A stretch of 64,000 nt of DNA. Source: Sporichthya brevicatena (GTDB taxonomy: Bacteria; Actinomycetota; Actinomycetes; Sporichthyales; Sporichthyaceae). Positions within the stretch are counted from its first letter, which is position 1. Each line of letters starts with the position of its first letter. The notes beneath the pieces were generated by a model that searched no databases, had not been told where the DNA came from, and saw only the letters and a list, made by a program, of their open reading frames with translations. Shown here piece by piece: positions 37,077-44,037 of this stretch. The stretch is taken from assembly GCF_039525035.1 (NCBI RefSeq), contig NZ_BAAAHE010000026.1, positions 88,147 to 152,146 of the forward strand, read 5' to 3'. The position numbers and the translations under genes were made by a program.

Positions 37077-38497
37077 CGCGCGCTCGCGGCCATCCGCAGC
37101 CGATCGCCGAGCGCCAGCACGACGACGGCGGCGAGTCCCAGCGCGAGGGCGAGGACGGCGAGGCCGTTGTTCGTGTCCCCGGAGGATCCGAGGGCGGCGT
37201 TCTGGGTGGCGGGCGACTGTGCGGGGACCAGGTTGGTGTCGGCCGGGACGTCACTGGCGGGGACGTCACCGATGCCGGCGGAGACGGAGTCGACGGCCGG
37301 GGCGGACCCGGTCGAGCTGGGGACGACCGAGTTCGTGGACGGCAGCAGCGGGGCGATCGCGTTCGTCGCGGCGTCGAGGCCGTCCTCGAGCTCGACCAGC
37401 GCGGAGCGGGCGCTCACGCCGCCGATCTCGAGGCGACCGCCGCTGCGACCGCCGGCCCCGCCCACGAGGGCGTTGGCGACGATCTGGGCGGCCGCGGCGT
37501 CCGGGTTGGCGGCGATGACCGCCTCCATCAGCTGGGTGACCACCGGCGCGAGGGCGGCCGAGGCCTGGTTCGTCGGCTCGACGAGGGCCTCGGGGTTGCG
37601 GATCTGCAGGACGAGCGGGGCGACGGAGCCGCCGCCGGCGTCGGCGAGGTTGGTCGGGGCGTCGAGCACGAGGCCGAGCGGGGCCAGCTGCTGGTTGGCC
37701 TGGGCGAGGCTCGCGGCGAGCTCGGCGGGACTGTCGACCGGCAGGCTCTGACCCGCGACGGTCAGGGAGCCGATCGAGAAGCCCGAGGTGGCGCTCGCCT
37801 TGTTCTTCTGGTCGGCGACCCACCGCAGTCCGGTGAGGACGACCTGCCCGGCGCCGAGGTCGAGCTTGTCGAGGACGACCTCGGACCCGGCCCCGTTCTT
37901 CGTCGCGTTGGCGATCGAGCGGCCGCCGGCGAGCTCGAACAGGCCTGGCAGCTTCAGCGTCGGGCCCTGGACGGTGCCGGTCGCGGCGAGCGGGTTCTTG
38001 GTGGCGCTCGCCGACTCCTTGCCGAGGAAGGCCTGCGGGTCGTTGGCGCCGGCGGCGGCCGGCAGCGCCGGGGCCCCCGCGGCGGCGAACGGGTCGCGCT
38101 CGACGGTCTCGCCGGTGCCGGCCTCGCCGCCCTCGCTGTCCGCGCTGATCGGCGCCGGAATCTCCAGCGAGGGGAGACCGTCGGGGGCCTGGCCGGCGGC
38201 CGCGCCCCCGGCGAGGGTGCCGAGCAGACCGAAGTCGGCGGCCGCCGCGGAGGCCTGGGACGTGCCGTTCGCGACCTGCGCGGTCACCAGACCGACGCTG
38301 GTCGTGACGCCGGGGAGCCCGACGTACGGGACGACCCGGGCCAGCACGGCCTGCGACTGACCCTGCGCGTCGGTGGCCGGTGCGTCCTTCGCCGACCCCG
38401 ACTTTTTCTCGGGGCCTGCGTAGCCGGAGGCGGACGCGGCGATCAGCGCGGCCGCGGCCAGGGGCAGTCCGAGCCGGATGCGACGGCTCGCCCTCAT
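37073..38497 (-). CDS. Unknown exported protein, first gene of the liv-like operon
   Basis: A 474-residue protein not recognised as any named family. It has a signal peptide (MRASRRIRLGLPLAAAALIAASASGYAG), an Ala/Ser/Gly-rich body, and one C-terminal membrane segment (LAVLALALGLAAVVVLALG) with a basic end, so it is probably anchored with the body outside. Two body parts look folded: LGAGQVVLTGLRWVADQKN to SIGSLTVAGQSLPVDSPAEL, and SVAPLVLQIRNPEALVEPTNQ. The ATG at 38497 follows GGGGAGG. Its stop overlaps the binding protein start (ATGA). Tight coupling suggests a role with the transporter, such as a docking or co-binding factor. Confidence 0.8.
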   Translation of the reverse strand: MRASRRIRLGLPLAAAALIAASASGYAGPEKKSGSAKDAPATDAQGQSQAVLARVVPYVGLPGVTTSVGLVTAQVANGTSQASAAAADFGLLGTLAGGAAAGQAPDGLPSLEIPAPISADSEGGEAGTGETVERDPFAAAGAPALPAAAGANDPQAFLGKESASATKNPLAATGTVQGPTLKLPGLFELAGGRSIANATKNGAGSEVVLDKLDLGAGQVVLTGLRWVADQKNKASATSGFSIGSLTVAGQSLPVDSPAELAASLAQANQQLAPLGLVLDAPTNLADAGGGSVAPLVLQIRNPEALVEPTNQASAALAPVVTQLMEAVIAANPDAAAAQIVANALVGGAGGRSGGRLEIGGVSARSALVELEDGLDAATNAIAPLLPSTNSVVPSSTGSAPAVDSVSAGIGDVPASDVPADTNLVPAQSPATQNAALGSSGDTNNGLAVLALALGLAAVVVLALGDRLRMAASAR

Positions 38498-38526
38498 GGG
38501 CGCCTCCCCAGGTTCAAGGGGTGTGG

Positions 38527-38550
38527 ATTGACGGTGCTCATTGACGGTGC
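38527..38550. repeat. Direct repeat in the liv/marR divergent gap
   Basis: ATTGACGGTGC occurs twice, 13 bases apart, 30-53 bases upstream of the unknown exported protein gene. TTGAC is a good -35 hexamer on the plus strand, and the spacing of ~1.25 helical turns could also suit a regulator. Nothing more can be concluded. The rest of the 297-base gap (38498-38794) holds operator 1 and a small GGCGA-TAAAG-TCGCC dyad at 38732. Confidence 0.5.
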
Positions 38551-38582
38551 GGCGGCCGAAGTGGGACCGTCGATCCGCCACT

Positions 38583-38607
38583 TTCACACTATTCGGAAAT
38601 TCGTGAA
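38583..38607. promoter_or_regulatory. Candidate MarR operator 1 (liv/marR divergent region)
   Basis: A 25-bp near-palindrome TTCAC-N15-GTGAA with an inner TTC-G-GAA dyad. It is identical at 19 of 25 positions to the site at 39357-39381 in front of the MMPL gene. It lies 86 bases before the liv-like operon and 188 bases before marR, so one protein could control both directions. Confidence 0.7.
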
Positions 38608-38794
38608 CGAGGTACCGGGAGACGCGAAGTCTTTACCGGTTCCGGTCATTGTGCGTCCGATCGCTGTCTTCGGGCAGGGGGCGCACGGGATCCACCGGAT
38701 CGGGGGCAATCCCATACCTGGCCTTGGAACCGGCGATAAAGTCGCCAGGCCCCCGGGCATCTGGATCGGTGGGCGAGTCAATGGGAGGACGCGG

Positions 38795-39295
38795 GTGAGC
38801 TCCAGCGCCGAGGCGGCCCGGCCGGACGGCACGACCTCCGGGACGGACACCCTGCGCACCTTCGTCGAGCGGATGTCGCTCGCGCTCCACGAGCGCGGGT
38901 GGGGCCGGATGCCGGCCCGCGTCTACGTCGCCCTGCTGTGCGACCAGCGCGACCAGCTCACCGCGCGCCAGCTCACCGAGATCCTCGGGGTGAGCGCCGC
39001 GGCGATCTCCTCCGCGGTCAATCAGCTCATCGACTCCGGCCTGGTCGAGCGGGACGCGGTCCCCGGTTCCCGGCAGGAGCACTATCGGCTCTCCCCGGGC
39101 GGGATCCTCGACGCGGTCCTGCGCAAGCAGGAGGCGTACCCCCACCTGGCCGAACTCGCGGACGAGGGCGTCGGGGTCCTCGGTGCGGCCTCCCCGGGGG
39201 CCGAGCGCCTCGGTGAGCTGGCCGAGTTCGTCCGGTTCATGGACGGAGAACTCAAGGAGATCGGCGAACGTTGGAAGGAACGGCGCCGGTCCTGA
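38795..39295 (+). CDS. MarR-family transcriptional regulator
   Basis: A 166-residue winged-helix protein: ARVYVALLCDQRDQLTARQLTEILGVSAAAISSAVNQLIDSGLVERDAVPGSRQEHYRLSP contains the recognition helix and wing. A C-terminal helix (LAEFVRFMDGELKEIGERWKERR) would form the dimer interface. The GTG at 38795 is preceded by GGGAGGA. It is divergent from the liv-like operon and directly upstream of the MMPL gene. The shared 25-bp sites suggest that it controls both and probably itself. This pattern is common for drug- or lipid-responsive exporter repressors. Confidence 0.9.
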   Translation: MSSSAEAARPDGTTSGTDTLRTFVERMSLALHERGWGRMPARVYVALLCDQRDQLTARQLTEILGVSAAAISSAVNQLIDSGLVERDAVPGSRQEHYRLSPGGILDAVLRKQEAYPHLAELADEGVGVLGAASPGAERLGELAEFVRFMDGELKEIGERWKERRRS

Positions 39296-39356
39296 CGTTG
39301 TGACCGATCACCCGAGGCGTTCTCGGGAATCGAGTTGTGCGCGACGGTCGTCGCCA

Positions 39357-39381
39357 TTCACAATTCTCTGAAACTTGTGAA
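39357..39381. promoter_or_regulatory. Candidate MarR operator 2 (MMPL gene)
   Basis: A 25-bp near-palindrome with perfect 7-bp arms TTCACAA and TTGTGAA around 11 bases, ending 12 bases before the MMPL start. It closely resembles operator 1 at 38583-38607. Its position would block transcription or translation start of the exporter. Confidence 0.72.
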
Positions 39382-39393
39382 GATCGGGGACCC

Positions 39394-41976
39394 GTGGCGC
39401 TGCTGTTGTACCGGCTCGGCCGGTGGTGCTTTCGCCGGCGACGCTGGGTCGCCGCGCTCTGGCTCGTCGCCCTGCTCGGCGGCGGCGTCGCCGCCGGCAC
39501 GCTCGCGGGCGAGACCTCGGACGAGTTCACGATCCCCGGCACCGAGAGCCAGAAGGCGATCGACCTGCTGGCGGAGAAGTTCCCCTCGTCCGGTGTCGAC
39601 GGGGCGACCGCCCGGGTGGTCTTCACGGCGCCGGACGGGGACGACCTGCGCGCCGACTCCCGCCGCGAGGCGATCGGCCGCGTCGTCGAGGAGCTGCGCT
39701 CGGCTCCGCAGGTCGGCGTGGTCGTCGACCCCTACGAGGCCGACGCGATCTCGCCGGACGGCCGGACCGCGTACGCGCAGGTCCAGTACCTCGTGCAGAG
39801 CATGGAGCTCACCGAGGAGGCGCGCGAGGCGCTGACCGAGGCCGCGGAGCCGGCGCGCACCGCCGGGCTCGGAGTGGCCTTCGGCGGTGATGCCTCCGAG
39901 GCGGAACAGGAGGAGAGCCTCGCCGAGGTCGTCGGCATCGTGATCGCCGGCTTCGTGCTGGTGCTGACGCTCGGGTCCCTCGTGGCGTCGGGCCTCCCGC
40001 TGCTCAACGCGATCGTCAGCGTCGCGCTGTCGATGATGGCGATCACCACCGCCACCGGGTTCGTCGAACTGTCCTCGAGCGCGTCGTCCCTGGCGCTGAT
40101 GCTCGGTCTCGCCGTCTCGATCGACTACGCCCTGTTCATCCTGTCCCGGTACCGGTTCGAGCTCTCGAACGGTCGCGACCCGGAGGAGGCGGTGGGCCGT
40201 GCCGTCGGCACCGCCGGGTCCGCGGTCGTGTTCGCCGGTCTCACGGTCGTCATCGCGCTCGCCGCGCTGTCGGTCGTCAACATCCCGTTCCTCACCGCGA
40301 TGGGCCTCGGCGCCGCCGCGACCGTGGTCGTGGCGGTCATCGTCGCGCTGACGCTGCTGCCGGCGGTCCTCGGCTTCGCGGGTGAGCGGGTCAAGGCGGG
40401 CCGTCTGCCCGGCCGGCTGCGCCGCCTCGGCGTCCCGCGCGCCGACCGGCCGACCCTCGGTGCCCGCTGGGTCGGTCTGACGCTGCGTCACCGGGTCGTG
40501 GCGGTCGTCGCCTCGGTCGTCGGCCTGCTCGTGCTCGCGCTCCCGCTGCTCGACCTGCGCCTCGGGATGCCCGGCGACGACACGCGCTCGACGGACACCA
40601 CCCAGCGCCAGGCCTACGACCAGCTGGCCGCGGGCTTCGGCCCCGGCTTCAACGGCCCGCTGATGATCGCCGTCGAACCGCGGCCGGGCACCGACCTGAC
40701 GATCGCCGCGAACACCGTGCGGGACCGTCTCGGCGAGCTCGAGGGAGTTGTCGCCGTCACCGGCCCGAACCTGAACGAGGCGACCGACGCCGCCATCGTC
40801 ACGGTCGTCCCGGCCACCGGTCCGACCGCGGCCGAGACCACCGACCTGGTCAACCGGATCCGCGGCGCCACCGGCGACGCGATCAGCGACGAGGCCAACG
40901 TCGAGCTGGCGGTCACCGGGTCGACGGCGATCCTCATCGACGTCTCGGACAAGCTCGACTCCGCGCTCGCGCCGTTCCTGATGGTGGTGGGCGGGCTGGC
41001 GTTCATCCTGCTGCTCCTGGTCTTCCGCTCCGTCCTCGTGCCGATCAAGGCCGTGCTGGGCTTCCTGCTCAGCGTCGCGGCGACCTTCGGCGCCGTGGTC
41101 GCGATCTTCCAGTGGGGCTGGTTCGACGCGATCGGGATCGGGGGCGAGGGCCCGGTCATCAGCTTCCTGCCGATCTTCATGATCGGTCTGGTCTTCGGTC
41201 TCGCCATGGACTACGAGGTCTTCCTCGTCACCCGCATGCGGGAGGAGTTCGTCCACGGCGCGGCGCCGACCCAGGCCGTCGCGGTCGGGTTCGAGCAGGG
41301 TGCCCGGGTGGTCACGGCCGCGGCCGTGATCATGATGAGTGTCTTCTTCGGCTTCATGCTCGCGCCGGACCCGATCCTGCAGTCGTTCGGCTTCGCCCTC
41401 GGGTTCGGTGTGCTCGTCGACGCGTTCGTCGTCCGCATGACGCTCGTGCCGGCCGTGCTCTCGCTGCTCGGCCGCTCGGCATGGTGGATCCCGCGCTGGC
41501 TCGACCGGGTCCTGCCCGACGTCGACGTCGAGGGGGAGCGGCTGCGCGAGCAGCTCGACGGGCGCGCCCCCGTCGGGATGGTGCCGGTCTCAGACTGGCC
41601 GGTGGTCTACGGCACGGTCCGGTCGAGCGACGGCACTCCGCTGCCGGGCGCGATCGTCACGCTCACGGATCTGCGGGGCCGTCAGATCGGTGCCGGTCAG
41701 GTCGGAGCGGACGGGTCCTACCTGTGCCGCCTCGAGCCCGGCGCCGACGGCAGCACGGTCGTCGTCATCACCTCGGCTCCCGGCCACCGCACGGGGGTCA
41801 CCGAGGCGCGCGGTGTCGTCGGACCCACGCGCCGGCACGCGGTGCTCGCCCGGGAGGGTGTCCCCGGACCCGACGGATCAACGAACGGCGTGAACGGCTT
41901 TGGCGCCAATGGTCACGGCGCGGCGGCCGGCGGCGTCGGGACCGGCGGGGCCTGGGTTGGCCAGCTGCCCCGGTAG
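39394..41976 (+). CDS. MMPL-family RND exporter with C-terminal carboxypeptidase-regulatory-like domain
   Basis: An 860-residue inner-membrane exporter of the MmpL/RND type with ~12 membrane segments in two repeats and two large outer loops. It shows GLAVSIDYALFILSRYRFEL in the first half and GLVFGLAMDYEVFLVTRMREEF in the second (the proton-relay Asp-Tyr pairs). Residues ~735-825 form an extra Ig-like domain (VVYGTVRSSDGTPLPGAIVTLTD, DGSYLCRLEPG), unusual at this end. The GTG at 39394 starts VALLLYRLGRWCFRRRRW. Lipids or drugs are the usual cargo. The last 64 bases overlap the convergent binding-protein gene. Confidence 0.9.
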   Translation: MALLLYRLGRWCFRRRRWVAALWLVALLGGGVAAGTLAGETSDEFTIPGTESQKAIDLLAEKFPSSGVDGATARVVFTAPDGDDLRADSRREAIGRVVEELRSAPQVGVVVDPYEADAISPDGRTAYAQVQYLVQSMELTEEAREALTEAAEPARTAGLGVAFGGDASEAEQEESLAEVVGIVIAGFVLVLTLGSLVASGLPLLNAIVSVALSMMAITTATGFVELSSSASSLALMLGLAVSIDYALFILSRYRFELSNGRDPEEAVGRAVGTAGSAVVFAGLTVVIALAALSVVNIPFLTAMGLGAAATVVVAVIVALTLLPAVLGFAGERVKAGRLPGRLRRLGVPRADRPTLGARWVGLTLRHRVVAVVASVVGLLVLALPLLDLRLGMPGDDTRSTDTTQRQAYDQLAAGFGPGFNGPLMIAVEPRPGTDLTIAANTVRDRLGELEGVVAVTGPNLNEATDAAIVTVVPATGPTAAETTDLVNRIRGATGDAISDEANVELAVTGSTAILIDVSDKLDSALAPFLMVVGGLAFILLLLVFRSVLVPIKAVLGFLLSVAATFGAVVAIFQWGWFDAIGIGGEGPVISFLPIFMIGLVFGLAMDYEVFLVTRMREEFVHGAAPTQAVAVGFEQGARVVTAAAVIMMSVFFGFMLAPDPILQSFGFALGFGVLVDAFVVRMTLVPAVLSLLGRSAWWIPRWLDRVLPDVDVEGERLREQLDGRAPVGMVPVSDWPVVYGTVRSSDGTPLPGAIVTLTDLRGRQIGAGQVGADGSYLCRLEPGADGSTVVVITSAPGHRTGVTEARGVVGPTRRHAVLAREGVPGPDGSTNGVNGFGANGHGAAAGGVGTGGAWVGQLPR

Positions 41977-43658
41977 CGCTTCGTGCCGCTGGGGGAGACG
42001 TACCGCCCGGGCTGGTTGTTGAACGCCGACAGCGCCCGCCGGTCGTAGTAGATCTCGCGGGCGTCGTCGATCGCGGTGTAGTCGTTCGGACCCCAGCTCC
42101 AGTGGCCCAGCGGGCCGTCGGCGCCGGGGTAGGAGAACAGACCCCGCTGGAAGCTCTGCGGCGTCAGGTTCGGGCCGGCCATCTGCAACCCGATGAACAG
42201 CATCAGCAGGGAGTAGTAGTCGATGTCGCGCGCCATCGTGGGCTCGTCGTCGCGGATCTTCTTGTAGGCGCGGTAGGACTCCGACGCCTGACCCTGCCTG
42301 ATGTCGGCGAGATAGCTCTGCCCGTAGGTGAACTGCCACTGGTCCTGGTCGTAGAACTGGCCGGCCACGTCGGCGTCGGTGAGCACCGTGCCGGTGAGGA
42401 ACCACTCCGGCCAGAAGTCCTGCTGCGTCGCCGACCCGGACAGGAAGAACGGCAGGATCGGGTCGGTCACGAGAACCACGGTGGTCACGCCCGCGGCCTT
42501 GAGTTGCGCCGCCATGTTCGGCGCCTCCTGCTGCAGCTTCGCGATCTCGAGCGAGTACCGGATCTCCTTGGCGAAGTTGACCCCGGCGGCCTTCAGCTTC
42601 GGGCGGGCCTCGTTGATGCACTGCGCGTACACCGCGTCGTCGGGGACCACGAGGCCGAACTTGCGCGGCTTCTGCCGCAGGGCGGTGCTGCCGGCCCGGG
42701 TCGCGTTGCCGGACGGCGGCAGACGCTTGCTGATCAGGTCCACCGCGCTGGAGAGCAGGGCGGTGCAGTCGACGAGCTGGCCCCAGGCGTACGGCGCGCG
42801 CTGCCGGTAGTAGGTCGACGGCAGGTGCAGACCGCCGAACGCGATGACCTTCTGGCGGACGAGCGCGTCCAGGTACGGCTGGCTGATCGCGGTCATGTCC
42901 GCGAAGGCGCCGATCTCCTGAGCCACCTTCAGAGCGTCGGCGTTCGCGCCCTCCTGGCCGGTTCCGCCGAGTTCCTTGATGGCGTCGCCGCGGCCTTTGT
43001 AGGTCACGATCTTCACCTTGCGGCCGTACAGCTCGTACGTGCGGTTGAAGTACTCGAGCAGGGCCGCGCGCGTGCGCTCGGACGCCTCCGGGCTCGCGAC
43101 GATGCCCTTCTGCTCCGCGGTCTTGGCCAGCTCGGAGTCCGAGTCGCCGAGGGGGTTGCCGATGTCCCGGTACGCGATCGTGATCGTGTCCTTGGTGACG
43201 CCGCGCGCGGTGGCGCCCCCGTTGTCCTTCCCGTCCCAGACCATGCACGGCGGCGAGTAGGCGGAGTTGGCGTCCTGCTTCGCCCCGCCCGAGCAGGTCT
43301 TCGCCGTCCGTCCGGCCACGGCCGCGGTGCCGGCGCGGTCACCCTTCGCCCCGGCGGCGACGGCGGGGGCGTTCGGGTTCCCGGCGGTGCCCGGCGGCCC
43401 CGGCACGGTCGGTGCCGTGCCCACCGGGCCGGAGCCGGCGACCGGGTCGGCCCCCGGAGCCGGGGCGAGTCCCGCCGTCGTCTCACCGCCGAACTGGGTG
43501 AGCTCCTCGTCCTTCTGCGGTCGGCTCGGGACGAGCATCGTCACCAGCAGCAGGAGGACCACGAGGGCTGCGAGGGGCGCGTACCCGCGCAGGATCAGAC
43601 GGTCGGCGGGGCGTTCGTGCCCCGAACCCGAGCCGGTCTTCGGTCCGTTCGCGGTCAT
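41913..43658 (-). CDS. Membrane-anchored ABC substrate-binding protein 2
   Basis: A 581-residue paralogue of the protein at 35331-37076, with the same anchor-linker-binding domain plan (membrane segment APLAALVVLLLLVTMLVP, then a Pro/Gly/Ala linker). Many blocks are almost identical between the two: LRQKPRKFGLVVPDDAVYAQC, LQQEAPNMAAQLKAAGVTT and GSATQQDFWPEWF. It has no permease or ATPase of its own nearby, so it probably shares the fused liv system. The two copies flank marR-MMPL and may bind different ligands. Confidence 0.88.
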   Translation of the reverse strand: MTANGPKTGSGSGHERPADRLILRGYAPLAALVVLLLLVTMLVPSRPQKDEELTQFGGETTAGLAPAPGADPVAGSGPVGTAPTVPGPPGTAGNPNAPAVAAGAKGDRAGTAAVAGRTAKTCSGGAKQDANSAYSPPCMVWDGKDNGGATARGVTKDTITIAYRDIGNPLGDSDSELAKTAEQKGIVASPEASERTRAALLEYFNRTYELYGRKVKIVTYKGRGDAIKELGGTGQEGANADALKVAQEIGAFADMTAISQPYLDALVRQKVIAFGGLHLPSTYYRQRAPYAWGQLVDCTALLSSAVDLISKRLPPSGNATRAGSTALRQKPRKFGLVVPDDAVYAQCINEARPKLKAAGVNFAKEIRYSLEIAKLQQEAPNMAAQLKAAGVTTVVLVTDPILPFFLSGSATQQDFWPEWFLTGTVLTDADVAGQFYDQDQWQFTYGQSYLADIRQGQASESYRAYKKIRDDEPTMARDIDYYSLLMLFIGLQMAGPNLTPQSFQRGLFSYPGADGPLGHWSWGPNDYTAIDDAREIYYDRRALSAFNNQPGRYVSPSGTKRYRGSWPTQAPPVPTPPAAAP

Positions 43659-43748
43659 GGCGGAAGCGTAGGTGACGCTCCGTCGATTCCCTCTTCACCC
43701 GTACGGCACATGCGCCCCGGGTGTCACTAGTGGTCCGCTAAGAGTGGT

Positions 43749-43767
43749 ACCGGACTTCATGTCCGGT
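43749..43767. promoter_or_regulatory. Inverted repeat ACCGGAC-N5-GTCCGGT
   Basis: Perfect 7-bp arms around TTCAT, 29 bases before a small open frame and 91 bases upstream of the binding-protein 2 gene on the other strand. It could be an operator for either, or a short hairpin. The GGGTGTCAC at 43709 is only a partial match to the 8307 repeat family. Confidence 0.5.
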
Positions 43768-43795
43768 CTGTTCGACCGGGACGAGGGGGGTCGTC

Positions 43796-43966
43796 ATGAC
43801 AGGTCGGGAGCGAGCCGAAGCGTGGCTGGCACAGGGACGCGATCGAGCGGGCAAGCGAGCCGCCCAGCGGCAGCGGACGGCCGACGGGAACGCGGGGGCG
43901 TTTCCGGTCGCCCTGATCCCCGCCCAGCGCGACCGCATCACCGCGGCCGACGACCGCGGCGCCTGA
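43796..43966 (+). CDS. Small basic protein, 56 residues
   Basis: A short frame between two larger genes, MTGRERAEAWLAQGRDRAG followed by an Arg/Gln-rich helix and an Ala/Asp-rich end. It has a good GAGGGGG site 6 bases before the ATG and is followed by a strong hairpin at 43985. I recognise no family. It may be a real small protein or chance, since long open frames arise easily at this GC content. Confidence 0.45.
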   Translation: MTGRERAEAWLAQGRDRAGKRAAQRQRTADGNAGAFPVALIPAQRDRITAADDRGA

Positions 43967-43984
43967 GCACTCCGCCACGTCGTC

Positions 43985-44013
43985 GGACCCCGCGGGTGTG
44001 TCCCGCGGGGTCC
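43985..44013. terminator. Strong bidirectional hairpin
   Basis: Perfect 12-bp arms (GGACCCCGCGGG and its complement) with a 5-base loop, between the small plus-strand frame and the end of the minus-strand glycosyltransferase. There is no T-run. It is the type of structure that ends convergent transcripts in high-GC actinobacteria. Confidence 0.75.
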
Positions 44014-44037
44014 CGACCGTGAACTCCGCCGCCCGGG

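Noticed and set aside
43705..43720. Third member of the GGGTGTCACCC family
   Set aside because: Only 9 bases agree and the palindrome is not completed.
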